Notes under the pieces: model-generated | The model's database searches: none | What the model saw: the letters and a program-made list of their open reading frames with translations, nothing else | Told to the model about the DNA's origin: nothing | Shown: positions 42,324 to 55,429 of the stretch, one piece after another | Layout: each line of letters begins with the position of its first letter | How positions within the stretch are numbered: the stretch's first letter is position 1 | Assembly (NCBI GenBank): GCA_029532415.1 | Contig: JAQOTA010000008.1 | Coordinates: 372,001 to 436,000 of the forward strand | Length of the DNA: 64,000 bases | From: Marasmius tenuissimus | Taxonomy: Eukaryota > Basidiomycota > Agaricomycetes > Agaricales > Marasmiaceae | Reading direction: 5' to 3' | Program-made: the position numbers and the translations under genes

Positions 42324-45300
42324 CACCCCCTCGCTAAGTGCAGCTGAAAAGCGCATCTGAGCGAATCAAGTGGACGAATAGAATTCAAGTCCAAGGTGAT
42401 CTCTGAACCCTAAGAACTTCTCATGACCGAGATTCTTTGTAAACATGTCTGCAGGATTGTAGACTCCTTCAATAAAGAACAACTCAACTTTGCCATCTTC
42501 AACACACGATTGAATATAATGATATCAAATATTGATGTGCTTGGTTCGGCGTTCTTGAACCGGATTAGATGCAACGAAGATAGAGCCTTGATTGTCACCG
42601 CAGATTGGAATAGGACCTTAGTCAATTTCAAGTTCAGAGAGTAGCGATCTTATCCAGGAAGCTTGACGACTGCAATCCGACAGTGCCATATACTCAGCCT
42701 CAGTGGAAGAAAGAGCTACAGTCTTCTGGGCATGTGATTGCCACGAGAAGATGCCACCTGCTAACTTGAAGAAGTAGCCAGTAATCAAACAGTGTTTGAT
42801 AGGATTGGCAGCCCAATCCGGGTCTGTGAACACAAGAAGACCTCCATCAGAGTCACCATCGTAGATGAGTGAATAATGTGATGTGCCAGCTAGATAGCGG
42901 CAGATATACAGAGCTTTATCAAGGTGTTCCTTTGTTGGATTAGAAGAGAACTGGGAAAGCTTTGTAACTGCATAGGCAATATCGGGACATGTGCCTAGTA
43001 TAATGTACAGAAGCGACCCAATCACAGACTGGAATTTGGAGTGAATGGCAGGATTGACTGGACCATTGTTGGGAGTTGGCAGGACCAGCAGGTAAGGGCG
43101 TAGGAGGACCTTTCGCATTCTGCATCCCAAAATGTTCAAGGACCTTCTTCAGATAATCCTTCTGGTCAATCATGATTTTATTGCCTTTGCAACGAATGCT
43201 CATGCGGAGAAACATCACCCATATCACGACATTCCCATTGAGCCATGAACTCAGCTTTCTTCTTGTCAGCAACAGCTTTGTTAGGACCCATGAAGAGTGC
43301 ATCATCAACATAGATGATCGCATACACAACTTCACCGCTCTTCGGATCTTTACAGATGAAGAGTCCAGCATTGGAAGTCAGGCGTTTGAAGCCCAGTACT
43401 TCCATGGACGAGCTGAGGGTTCACCACCACTCAAGGGCAGCTTGCTTCAGTCCATATAATGCACGACGCAGGCGTAGTACCTTACGATCTTGGCTCTTGA
43501 CCTTGAAGCCTTCAGGTTGTTCCATGTAAATCTCCTTAACGAGATTGCCATAAAGAAAAGTGTTCTTGACATCAACAGAGGTGATGTACCAGTTCTTGAG
43601 AGCTGCAAGAGCAAGCTTCATATAAACAGTCTCATAACGAACAACTGGTGAGAAGATCTCATCAAAATTGACACCTTTGACCTGAGAGAAACCTTTGGCA
43701 ACAAGGCTCGCTTTCTTGCAACCATTTGACTTAATGTCGAAGACCCATCTATTTCTTATGGCTTTGCGACCTTTAGGTAAGTCACAGAGTTCGAAGACCT
43801 TGCACTTACAAAGTGCCTCAAGTTCTTTGTGGCAAGCGTTTTTTCATTCCTTCTGTTGCTCGACAGGCAACTTTAGAATATCATGGAGTGTCCACTCTCT
43901 GAACAATATCTGAGGGTCTATTTGGGTTCCGCTGTTTGCCAAATATATTACCAGGTTGCGTTGTACCCTTCCGCTGCCTCAAAGACCGGCGTGCACTATC
44001 CGCTGCTGGTGCAGGCGGAGGAACGGCGGGTTTGCCTAGAGGTGTCAGAGGACCAGATTGAGGGAGTGGCACATCCCCTGGTGCAGGGCCACCTGCAGGT
44101 TTGTCAACCTGAGGTTCTGATCCCTTAGAAGGTTTGGAGTGACGTCTGAGATCTGGGAATGGAGTATCGTCCCATCCATCATCAGAGTCTTCATCTTCCG
44201 AAGGAATGTTGGGATTTTCACCCAAAGTAAATGGTTCACTACCAACAGGTGTAAAGCCACGAGTTTTGGCATCAGGACACTTATTATACAGCGTCTCATC
44301 AAACAGTGCAGTGCTACCTTTGAATACAGAATTATTGCTTCTCATGAACAAGAAGCCTTTCTTCCCATCTTGGTAACTGATGAAGGTCATCAAATCACTA
44401 CGAGGAGCAAGCTTATTCTTCCTACGATCTTCAGGAATGAAGACATAGGCTGCACAACCCATAACTCGGAGATGTGAAACATTGGATGCTTTGCCGTAAA
44501 GCATTTCAAATGGAGTTTGCCAGCTCAAACGTTGCACAGGAGTGCGATTGTAGAGGTGGACGGCGTGCACATGGCAGAATTCCCACCAGGACTGAGGCAT
44601 ACAAGCTTCAAAGCGAAGAGCTTCAGCCTTCTCATGAATAGTCCTGTTGAATTGTTCAGCACGACTGTTTTGTTGTGGTGTATACGGTATGCTTTGATCC
44701 CTTTGAATCCCATACTCTTTCAGTACTGCATCGAACTTATCTCCTTTGTACTCTCCCCCTTCATTGGACATCCAGGTCTTGACAACAGCATTGAATTGTG
44801 TCTTGACCATAGTAAGGAAGTCCCTCAAAGCAGGTACTGCTTTGTCTTTCGTCTTGAGCTTGGAGGTCCAAACATAGGACATCCAGTCATCAAGAAAAGA
44901 GATGTAGTACTTGTACCGGTGATACGATTCAGCTGGGTACGACTTCAAATCCGAATGTATGCGTTCAAACAGTTTAGAAGCTCTCGTTGTAGAGTTGGGG
45001 AACAATTTCTCATGCATCTTGCCTTCCGCACAACCACGACACAAAGGTGTCTTCTTAGTAGGCATCTTTAGGTCAAGTGGGAAACCTTGCATATGTTTGC
45101 AAGCTTTATTCAGGGCTTTATCCGACGGACGCCCAATGCGTCTGTGCTCAATGTCGTAGTTGACATTGTAAATGACCAACTTGGCCAATAAAACCTTGGC
45201 AGATGCTTTCCGCGAGTGTACCCAATAAATGGTTTGACCAGGCATATGAGGGTAGGAAACAAGCAACTGTTGTTGCTGTGATGAGTAGAAGGCCAATTTC

Positions 45301-45768
45301 TTCGCGTTTCCACGAATTGAAAGACCATCTTGAAGGAACTCTTCCATGGATAGCAAGCGTATATCCAATTGCGGTATGTAATAGACAGGATAGAGGAGCA
45401 AAACACGCTCAGTAAGTTTCCTGTCATGTCCTCCAATGTTATGCTTAATGAAGACAGTCCCTTTACCCTTGATCTGTATAGGGTTGCCCTTATTTGCAGT
45501 ATTCATCAAGCGATTCATATTCAGCGAAGTCATTCATATCGTTTGTGAAATGAGAGGAGGCACCAGAATCAAGGAGTCAACCCTGTGTGTTGTTCACACT
45601 TTTCTTTCCCTTGCACTGAGTACAACCCACAAAGTGGGTGGAGATAGCATTGCAATATGATACAAGTGATGCCAGATCACTACAATTACGACGTGTACTA
45701 CTGATACCAACTAGTTGTGAGCATCACTGTAAGGTTGCATCAGATTGGGAAAGCAGGTCAAGATAAGG
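42324..45768 (-). pseudogene. Copia-2 Pol remnant (protease edge, integrase, RT, RNase H)
   Basis: The longest surviving frame (43881-45533, 550 codons) covers the region after the protease and the integrase. The integrase motifs are SDLKSYP, WMSNEGGEY (Asp to Asn at the second catalytic position), then YTPQQNSRAEQFNRT in place of QNGRAERFNRT. Reverse transcriptase pieces follow in other frames, with YVDDALF at about 43315, and RNase H with SSTEAEYMALSD near 42690. A deletion near 43903 removes the linker, and a 10-bp loss near 43214 shifts RT. It is clearly dead, but RT kept the YVDD that copia-1 lacks. Confidence 0.88.
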
Positions 45769-46946
45769 AACTTGGGGAACTTAGGCTACTGCTGCGTGGC
45801 AGCCTGGACACGGATTCGGAGTGATCCGGAGTTATCTGTGTGGGACTCTGCCTACACAACAATCCCCAGGTTTATTCTATTTGTGCCCAGCTCATATCTG
45901 TGTCTGTAGATCATTGTGAAAGCCAACAAACCTCAACTTGAGCTACTCAATACTCTTGATGTTTTTTTGTCCCATCTCAATACAACATTCATGACCTTTT
46001 CAACTGTGTATATGAAGACTTCCAATCCTACGCCTACGTCCACACGACCAACGTATTTGATGATACTCTTTAATGAATCTACGGCGTGAGCAAAGGTCGT
46101 CTTTGGTGTGGATAGGTTGGAGGAGAAAATTTGGGAATGCGAGATGATGGCAATGGTGACCTGGACAAGAGTGAATAGTAGCGAGATCATTTAGTTGCAT
46201 AGCTTTTGCAGTAATTTTGAGCATGGACAAACCTTTTGTGTGCTGGGATGTATGATAAAATGAGTACCCACGCGCCATGGCACCTATGATTCACCTGTTG
46301 TCCTCTTCGTACCCAACATTATCTTTGCTTGTGGGCAGAGAAACAGAAAGTGCGTGAGAATTAAGTAGGGCAATGGCTGAGCCCAATGCAAGGGATGTAT
46401 CGGGGATGTATGGAGCATGGCAACGCAGAGGTGGTGAGGGAAAGAACAGAATGACAAGACTTTGACTTGGTGGCTAACTTGGTCTCTCGAGTTAGATTCC
46501 ATGAAGATGGCATCTTGGTCAAGATAGCAGTCGTCATACATTCTTCTGAGTGGTGTAGTACTGGCTTTGGGCGCTCAGGACGAGGCTTCAGGACGATAAA
46601 TCAGCCTCATTATACGAACGTGGGGAAAGAAAAGTAGGCATCTGCCTTAGCTTACAGTAAAAACCGCCCAAACCACGTTCATAAGATGACCTTGATCCAC
46701 CAAATGGCTGGAGAGGGTTGCACAGATTGTTGCCAGCCCATTAAAAGATTACTGCAATGTCACTCTGGACAGAAAACTGCTTGTAGGGCTGTTGGGCCAT
46801 TGCGATGGAGAAGATTTACGACCACATCATACAATGTCATTTCCTTCAACAACTCATAAACCTCTTATAATTTTCGCTAGGTGAGTGAGTCATTTTTGTT
46901 CACTTAGATGGCCACGTGTCACATTGGTATGGCAGTGTGAGAGGTA

Positions 46947-47703
46947 CAGTTGAATACCTCATATGGAATATAGTCGGTTCCGCCCAAACCGTATTCCATA
47001 TGGCGGATATTCCAGTCCAAAAAATTCGCTTTTTCTGTTCTTTTCTCTGTAATCTACATGTGTAATAGACGTAGGAGGTAATTCTAGGTGGATACAATCA
47101 TTTATGAGCAAAAAGTACTGATTTGAGTTTGTGACTTGGCAGCCTCCACTTTGTGTGAAGACAAGAGCCTCTGCTGGACATACCACAAAATAATGGACAA
47201 TGTCAATTTGCCTGATCACAGGATTAGCTTCAGCATAAGCAAAAACTTCGGGCCAGTCTGAAAGAGTAAGGTCTCACTTTGTTTCTTTCAGAGGTTTAGC
47301 AGTGGTTTTCGGTGTTTTGGAGGATGATTTGTGAGACTTAGAGGGTTTATGACGAGCAGGAGGCTTTTGATTCTCACGCAGTTTGTGAGTTTTCTCAGTT
47401 ACAAGGCCTGCCATGGGCGTAGTGTGGATAGAAGACGTACATTAGACTTGGGATACTAAAATTGAGCTCTCATGGCAACAAGAACTTCGTGCGATCAAGT
47501 TTTTGCCTCGTTTCAGTAAGCGAGATACCCATTTGGGCTATTACTGCCACCGCCCCGTGGAATATTCAACCCGGATTTCGTATTCCATATTCCGGATGAC
47601 ATAAACTTGGAATATCCCCGCATCCCCAACCTCGTTCCACGAAAATCGTATTCCAGACTACGGATATTCCATATGACCTTATTCCATATGAGGTATTCAA
47701 CTG
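46947..47703 (-). mobile_element. Non-autonomous pogo-type element, copy 2
   Basis: It has the same 757-bp length, TA flanks (46945-46946 and 47704-47705) and CAGTTGAATACC ends as copy 1. Its transposase fragment has lost the first ATG (ATG to ACG) and has a TGA where copy 1 has CAA before the DLTL helix. Several further changes are C to T or G to A. Confidence 0.75.
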
Positions 47704-50111
47704 TACAAACATTAGGACTTTTTGAAGGTTCAGTTCTTTGTTTCTCTTTGCCCAGGAGTGAGAGGGAGCATAGCAAGTCCACTGTCCATAGTTGCTGGGG
47801 CTCTCATTGACGGATTTGGGCAGAGCAACATGGTTTGTGATAGCATGCAACCTGAAGGTGGGGGAGGATAATGATAATGAGTCTTAAGCCGTGAAGAGGT
47901 CCTAGGAGAGTTCTGGAGAGGTGCTGTACAATCATGTGGCACTTCTCTGACAATGTCAAACAACCACCTTAGGCACGGCTTGTTATGTCCAAGGTAGGCC
48001 TTTGAGGGGGGGGGGGTTCTTTGTACATGAGAAACCCCTTCATCAGGTGTACCTCTACATTGAGCTACCTGCCAGGCATACAACCACCAGCTGCTCCAGG
48101 CTGCTCCCTGCTGCTTGTCATTGCTGGCAATTGTCTCTACCCATCCCTTCTGCCCTGTCAGCCCATAGATTTATTCATATCCTCTGTGAAGCTCTTGCGT
48201 CATATTCTATCAATTCCTGCTGTACTAGGTCCAAATTCAATACCTGATCCGACCTCATGACCTCAAAATTGAGTCGCTTTGACCAGGCCCTTTCAGGTTA
48301 CTCAAAAAATGTCAGGGATAGATATACATATATCCAAAGGGCAAAGGAGGGTTGAGTAATGATGGACCAAGCCGTCTTTAGGTCGAGATCTCAGTGTATG
48401 TGCCTTGTATGTGATGTGATGCTCAATCATGGTTTTGTGCTCATCAGCTCAGCTTACAGGAACATTTTTGGATATGTTAGAATGGTATTCCTGAATGTAG
48501 AATGTCCCCTCCCAAGCCCACTTGGCCAACATCGAGCTCTGTCGGCGTGTCCTTTGTGACATTTCTGGAACTTACCCATGCCGCTCACTTGGCCAGCTCA
48601 TCAACGAGGGTTGAATGTTACCTCAAGGGTCTCTTTTCCCAAGACCGTGATTATAGTGGTCAAACCCGTTCCCGAGGCATATTCTTGGTCTACATACTTT
48701 CCTTTGAGGTGTATTCAACACTTGCTACCGTGAGGTAGCTGTGGACATTGTCATCAGCTAACCTTTCTTCATTCTGCAGATTGGATGAATTCTTGTTGCA
48801 CGGTATCTATCTTGGTATGCCTGTAGTTTCTCCATCCTCATCTTGCCCTTACTCACCTTGACTTGTCAGATACCTCTGCCCTGCACTGGCGATCACTCCG
48901 CTGCTTTTTTACATTGTTCAACCCAACGTGCCGTTCACATGTCCTCCATAGACTGCCAGTCCAGTGTGCAATGGACACAAGCTCTCAGTGGCTCGAGCCA
49001 TGCTTTTAAATGAATTTAAAAGTCTTTTGAAGTTGAGATTAAGTGTTCAAGCCCAAGTGTTGCGATTTTGAAGAGGTCAGGGGTTGGACTCCAGGAGTGC
49101 AGTTGCCAGCAGTAGTACAAAATACAGGCGTGAAATCTATCTAATGAAAACCATTGTATAAACTAGCATGCAATGTGGTCATCTCATATCAAATAGCTGT
49201 CATGTCGATGCTTTTGTTACATCCTGAGCCCGTGTCATCCTCGGATACAATATGTTTTGGGTGATCCGGCAATTCGGGATTCATATATCTGGAGGTTGGA
49301 TAAAAAACATACAATGGGCATAGTGCCGCAGCCACTGCGGATATACCTCTACAATGTGTTATGAATACTCCCTGTTATGACTGAATTAAATGAGTGCATT
49401 TCTTCAGATGAGTACAGTACTAAAATTGCCACAGCAACAATGGTCATTTGTACGCCATAGTCCATTAACATGTCTAACATTGATCTCTGATTGAGTGTGC
49501 ATTCTGACTGCTTCAAGAAATCCCATATAGTCACAGTGAGTAGGCTCTTATGTACATATATTGTTCCAGATCTTCTTTCAACTGATTTCAAAGATGTGCT
49601 GAACAGAGAAAGATAAAGGAAATAATGGAGAATGCTGAATCTGCCTAGAAACCAGTTTCCAGGCAGTCTGTAGTCAATGATGTCCGTTTGGGAACATTGA
49701 AATTTGAAAGTGTTACAATTTACCCCTACTCCCACCAACAAGCGCCCATACAGACACCCTTTCCTGCCCAACTCACCTCTCCCTTACCACCTTTCCCACT
49801 CATTCAAATATCTTGATAGACGACTCTGCGGAGTAAGTGGAGCTATGCATCCAGACCACAGCTCCAGACCATACCCAACAGACATCCCACATGCTCCCCC
49901 GAGTCATAATATATGAACAGCTGCAATGACTCACACAATATTTGCAGCCACGCCCACAACGACTCAGTCCAACTACAAACAACTCACATGTCCATGACTC
50001 AGCGCAACTCAGAGCAACTCCGGACCCAGACAGATTCCAGTATATAAGCCCAATGTACATACAACCTTTCCTTAGCTTAACAACTTGGTTAAAACACCAG
50101 TGAAAGCCCAC

Positions 50112-50190
50112 CTTGACCCTTGATCTTCGACACTTGACCTTCGACCCTTGACACTTGACCTTTGACACTTGACCCTTGACTCTCAACCTT
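50112..50190. repeat. Minisatellite of CTTGACCYTTGACA-type units
   Basis: TTGACC, TTCGAC and TTGACA words alternate every 7-10 bases for about 80 bp. The minus-strand frame across it reads as VKGQVSKVKC-type repeats, which I take as translation of the repeat, not a protein. Confidence 0.65.
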
Positions 50191-51220
50191 TGAACCTCGC
50201 CCTTGCTTGAAGAAGTGACTTGAGAGGACACTAGCTGTGCCCTACTGTATCAGAAAGAGGCTTATTGAAAGTTTCTGGCTGCATCCCAAAGCCAAAAGAG
50301 CTAGATGCATCACTGAATATTGCTGAAATGTGACGACCGAGGCGAGATCGCCGAGAAATCAGGTCAATGCTTAGATATTGATCCCAAATATCACACTCGG
50401 GGCATTGGAAATGATGTCTGCACATATGAGATCGGGGTGTTAGACCCACTTATTGAGGGGGTCACAAGAGGAGTAGGGACTCGTGGAAATAAGATTGATA
50501 TAACTCATAAAATACAGTAGATTGGGGAATGAAGTACAAGGAGATTCAAAGCGACAGTGATCCAGGATCATGGGTGAGGGCGGGCAACCTAGGGCAAAAT
50601 GGCATTGGGAATGACTCAATGGCAGTTGCAGATGACCTGAAGTGTCTTTGAAGAGGGGATTGGTTAAAGATCATTGTTAGAGAATAGATATATGTACCAG
50701 CCTTACCTCAAAAAGACGGAGGAGGTTCCCAAGTTGGTGAGCACCAAGGGGGCTGGGGAAGCAGCAGCACTCCACTCACCCGCAACAGGTCCAAGTTTGG
50801 AAATATTCTAGCATTGAGGCAGGGGAACTAGAAGGACAGCAGTCTTGAGAATTGTCACAGTATAGTGCGAAGGAGTGAAGCTGTCAAACCTGAGACTGTG
50901 AGGTTTTGAGAAGATACCGGTAAGGTGCTTGCTTAGGGGGTTTGTTGGAGGTACCCTGAGGTGGAGGCCAGATGTTAGGATCATGCGGATCGGATAGGGA
51001 TAAGATGAGATATGGGGTTTTATATGCTGTCAGATAGATGGATAGGAAAGAAATATGATGAAGGAGTGTGGGAGCAACAGATCTAGAGCAGACAGTAGCT
51101 GAAGGTTTCACCAACAGCACCATGAACTGAGCTGTCCTTCTACTAGACTAAGAGGACAAGTTGCGAGAGAGAAGGAAAGACAATAGAGTCATGATGGGGA
51201 TTGACCCAGATTGAAACCTG

Positions 51221-51256
51221 GTTGATCCAGGTTGATTCAGGTTGATTCAGGTTGAT
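51221..51256. repeat. 10-bp unit GTTGATYCAG in four tandem copies
   Basis: GTTGATCCAG, then GTTGATTCAG twice, and a final partial unit. It is a short simple repeat with no gene context. Confidence 0.7.
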
Positions 51257-52779
51257 TTTGAGCCTTCCGATACAGGATAGAAGTATAGAGCTTATATAGG
51301 GTTATAGTAAATGAATGAATCATAAGTGAGTCAAGTGCGGGAAATGTTGATGTATCATATGGAAGTCAAATGCGGGGAGAAATGTACCGGAAGGGAAATG
51401 AACCAGCAATGAATAAGTGCGTGATGGAATGAAGATATGAACGGAATAAGTGAGCATGGGAATATCTCGGAAGTCGGGGATAAGTAAGTCAGAACAAGTC
51501 AGAATAAGATGGAAAGAGTCCCAGAAGCGGAGGCGGAAGTGGCGGAGGTTCCAGGGATGGACTTGGTGTGAGAGACTGAACCGCAGAAGTGAAGGTTGAG
51601 TGCTGGGAATGGAATAGTGTTGGAATGGACTTGAATAAAAGCCCGGAAATACCCAGGATAGGTCCGGAAGTGATGTGACTAGCCAAGTGTGACGTGACTA
51701 GGTGAGATAGACCAGGGTAAGATGGATGGATGTAACACCAGACCAGCGTGTTGAGTGAGCTGAGCATGCACATTCCCACTAAGACAGGAGTTCCGCCATA
51801 TTCAAATAATTGAGCTGAGGAGGTGCTGGTAGAGGGTCATGCTGAGGCCTGGTGCTGGTGTCAGTGAATATCCCTGTAGTGGTAGATGTTGAGCTCCCAG
51901 CTGATTGTGGAAGTGAATCCATGTTCTCCATCATTTTTCGAGAGAGGACTAAGAGCACCAGGCAGTATATTAGTTTAGAGCTATGGGAGCCCAAAGATGA
52001 TGCACCTTAAAAAAACCTATACAGGCACCTCCCCTGATTCCCAGATGTCCCACAATTGAATTTTCAACCAAAATGTGATCCACAATTTATTGCCCACTGC
52101 TCCCAGCCATTTTCTGTGATTTTTTGTCCGTTTTGTCGAACCTCCAGGAAACTGTTGCATCCAAATCAGAGCTCTTGAGGTCCTGTGATTGCATGAACAG
52201 CTATGCGCATGCAAAAAAAAAACTAGGATACTGTTAGCAACATCGAGAAGAATACCCTGAGATGATAAAATGAGTGGAGCCTACTGTTGAGGGCATTGAC
52301 ACCGGTGGTGAGGTGGTGGCAGTTGGGAGGAGGGTGGCAGGTGCTTGGTGCCTGTCTGCGGATGCAACCATTTAGAGGGACATAAGACAATTGGTAGGAT
52401 TCAATTCAGGAACAGGTAGGTAAGAAAGGCCACACTCAGCCAAACTAAGATGTCATGACAAGATAAGAGCCAATCTTTTAGATGATCAGTAAGATAACTA
52501 CTCCATCAGAGATAACAATCACAGCCGGGGAGATTATCTTAATTCAGGAATATATTGGTCACCTTTATACTTTTCTTTTTGAGATTTTGTGTGACTGTCT
52601 CTTCGCTGTCCCTCCTCCTCATGGGTCTTCCCAAGGGCCTCAATCATTCTTTGAACAATCAACCCTTTCTCAAAGTGATTCACGCTGACCTTATGGTGTT
52701 TTTCAAGCTTCCCTGCCTCGTTTTTTTTTCTCTTTCCATGGAGTGGTTTAGCCTTGAAGAAGCTGAAATGAAGAAGACC

Positions 52780-54290
52780 ATACCGCAATGCTGGAAGTCC
52801 ATAAATACTGGACACCGTTTGACCTCTCTTTTCCAAACAGCCCTTCTATCCAATTATCTCTCACAACACATACACAGAAATGCCTTGATTCACGTTCATC
52901 CCTTATTCACGACAACCCAGCACCCGTTCCTCATCTCCACAAACTCGTTTGGACAACTTCGACACGTCTGCAGGAGATCCTAATCCTGTAACTCAGAAGG
53001 CCATGATGTCCAAGATGAAGGAATTTGTCAAGAAAGGACAGATACCAACATTTGATTGCGATGAAGCTCATTGGACCAAGTGGAATGTGTGAGTCCCTCC
53101 CATCTGGTTGATAGACCATCAGTTTGACTTCCCACTTTGTTTTCTAGACTGTGTCGAGTCCTCAGCAGCGGCACAATGAACACCATTTGCCCAACGTCTT
53201 GGTCAACTTTGCCAGGCTATAAGGCCCCTCTCTGCCCTCACAGCATCAATCCATGGCGCGTACTTGAAGAATGTGAGATGAACGTCAAGCCCACCTCAAC
53301 CTGAGGAGGAAAGACAGGCTATATCTTTGTGGCTAAGCATGATGGCTGCATATTCCGAGGTGAGCATTCTTTCAGTGCATTCACAGCGTGTTCAAAGCTC
53401 ATCCAGTGCTCGCAGTACTGATTCCTTACAACAGTGTTGAGACATTCGAGGATCTTGAGTTGGAGGAAAACAGTGAGGAGGAAATTGGTATGCAGCTTTA
53501 TCCTGAGAGTACTTAGTACTTGCCGCTGAATATGCTTTTTCAGATGTTTATTCAAGTGCATTTCACTCCAGACAACATGCCTGGACTATGTCCAGCCCCT
53601 CAAGCAGCTCTACACCCGGCCCCTCTGGTAGTCGTGAATCGGCGGCATCGTCTCCCCTGGATTATACACCTTTACCCAACTTGGATGATACGTTGTATAC
53701 ACCCTCACCTTCACCTTGAAAGCTGATCAAGAAGAGTTATCCCAATGGTGTGCTTCTTACTGAGAAGGTGATCCTCTTCAGTCCTGAGGAAATGGATGCT
53801 TGTGCAAAGCCAGGTCAGTCGTCCAGCCTTTGTCTCAGATGATTGGCCTGATATCCGAACCACCACTTTGCTAGACATTGACCTCACCCAGACTCTGTTG
53901 GGCTGTGAAGAAGGTATATGGTGTGGTGAGTCATTGTATTTGTTGTCCCTTTCTCCAACACCTAATATGCCTTTTATAGACAAACCATCCCAGCATCCAG
54001 CATGGAAAGAGAATACCCTACCTCTGTGTATCACTCCATACACAAAATATGGTCCATGTGACCTCTTATCAATTTGACACTGCTATTGGCAAGGCTCTCA
54101 AAGACCTCAACACCTCAACCGGCATTGTTCATGCAGCCTTCCTCACCCTTTGTGGTGAGAGTTGTACTTGCTGGTTATGGAACTGTGAGTATTCTACTGG
54201 CACTTTCATGTCCCATCTGGAGGATGGAAAATGTCTGAACTCCCAACCAGATCTGAAAAGTGAGCTGACTCCCATTTAATTTTATTGAAT
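52780..54290 (+). pseudogene. Possible multi-exon gene remnant inside the 10.3-kb insertion
   Basis: Several plus-strand segments look exonic and end at donor-like sites. One contains MMSKMKEFVKKGQIPTFDCD then EAHWTKWNV before GTGAGT. A Ser/Pro-rich block ends TLYTPSPSP. Others are KLIKKSYPNGVLLTEKVILF, FVSDDWPDIRTTTLLDIDLT, and a Cys-containing piece with GIVHAAFLTLCGESCTCWLW and SHLEDGKCLN. The frame is interrupted by stops between some of them (for example after NVKPTST), so the whole is degenerate or my splicing is wrong. The protein is not recognised. It might be the coding part of the insertion or captured host sequence. Confidence 0.35.
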
Positions 54291-54502
54291 TGGGCTCATC
54301 CGTGCTATTCTAGACTATTCTGTGGTTGCAACTGACTCCCACATCAACAACTGTCTCACTTCACTCACTTCCAATCCACCATCCAAGCTTCCCAGGCATG
54401 ATGCCCCTTGGTCGCTCGTTGGCACCATTTGGCTCATGTGGAACTCACAATTTGGCATTCCAGCAGAGTGCAAGACCTGTGGAATGGTCATCTGCTTGAT
54501 CA

Positions 54503-55015
54503 TTCTGGAGATACGGGAGGTGCAGGTTATGGGGAGGGGGAGAGGGTACAGCAGGTATGTTAATTCTTGCTCGTTTCGGACGTTTGGGGGCGCGTTCTAA
54601 TTGTTGAAATAGCCCGAATAACCTACAACTTACCGCTAACAAATTCACTCAGCCGTTCTGGAGATATGGGAAGTACAGAGTATGAGGAGGGGGAGAGGGT
54701 ACGGCAGGTATGTCAATTCTCGCTTGTTTTGGACATTTGGGGGCGCGTTCCAATCTTTGAAATAAGCCAAATAACTTACAACTTACCGCTAACGAATCCA
54801 CTCAACCGTTCTGGAGATGGGAAGTACAGGGTACGGGGAGGGGGAGAGGGTACAGCAGGTATGTGAATCCTCACTCATTTTGGACATTTGGGGGCGTGTT
54901 CTATTTGTTGAAATAGTTCGAGCTACCTGCCACTTACCGCTAATAAATTCACTCGACCATTCTGAACATATGGGAAACACAGGGTATGGGGGAGAGGTTG
55001 TGGCAGGTATGTTGA
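54503..55015. repeat. 152-bp tandem repeat, about 3.4 units
   Basis: TTCTGGAGAT-type unit starts lie at 54503, 54656, 54809 and 54960. Each unit carries a GAGGGGGAGAGGGTAC block, a GTTTGGGGGCGC-like or CATTTGGGGGCGC-like block and a CTTACCGCTAA block. Units differ by about 10-15 %. Confidence 0.85.
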
Positions 55016-55102
55016 ATTGCCGTCTATCATAATTGGATCGATATGTATAGTTTCATGTACAGTATATGTGCATTTGTATATATGCAGGCCCATAAGTTTT
55101 TT

Positions 55103-55429
55103 CTATGTACTCGACATTGACTGTGAAGGGAAAAGGATTCCAACTTTTCCACTACCAGTCCTGATCAACCCTTGTCCGACGCGAATTTGATTATCATAAG
55201 CTTGTTTTTGTTTTTCCTCAGCAGCCACAGCCCTTTTCAACCGCTGACATGCCTTTATGAATGCAGCAGACTCTGGGCCATGGACGGCGACATTGATGTT
55301 GTTCAGTATCTCTGTTGCAACAGCTAACTTTTTGCGCGAAGTGCTGAGCTTTTGATGACACTCCTCCATTCGATGATTATGCGAGTTGATTTTATCATCT
55401 GCGGCCTGGTGTTTCCAGGTGTCAGAGTG
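55103..55429 (-). CDS. Coiled-coil hypothetical protein fragment
   Basis: The frame is open from at least 55429 (reading KHQAADDKINSHNHRMEECH) and stops at 55103. It gives about 105 residues rich in Lys, Ala, Glu and Gln with heptad-like spacing (QKLSTSRKKLAVATEILNNI; RLKRAVAAEEKQKQAYDNQI). The only ATG is at 55369, and an upstream exon may supply the true start, since the frame continues to an acceptor-like site. It is not recognised. It lies near the right end of the 10.3-kb insertion, so it may belong to that element. Confidence 0.4.
   Translation of the reverse strand, partial: HSDTWKHQAADDKINSHNHRMEECHQKLSTSRKKLAVATEILNNINVAVHGPESAAFIKACQRLKRAVAAEEKQKQAYDNQIRVGQGLIRTGSGKVGILFPSQSMSST

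Noticed and set aside
49800..50231. 143-codon minus-strand protein with VKGQVSKVKC repeats
   Set aside because: The repeats are a direct translation of a short tandem DNA repeat; there is no other support.
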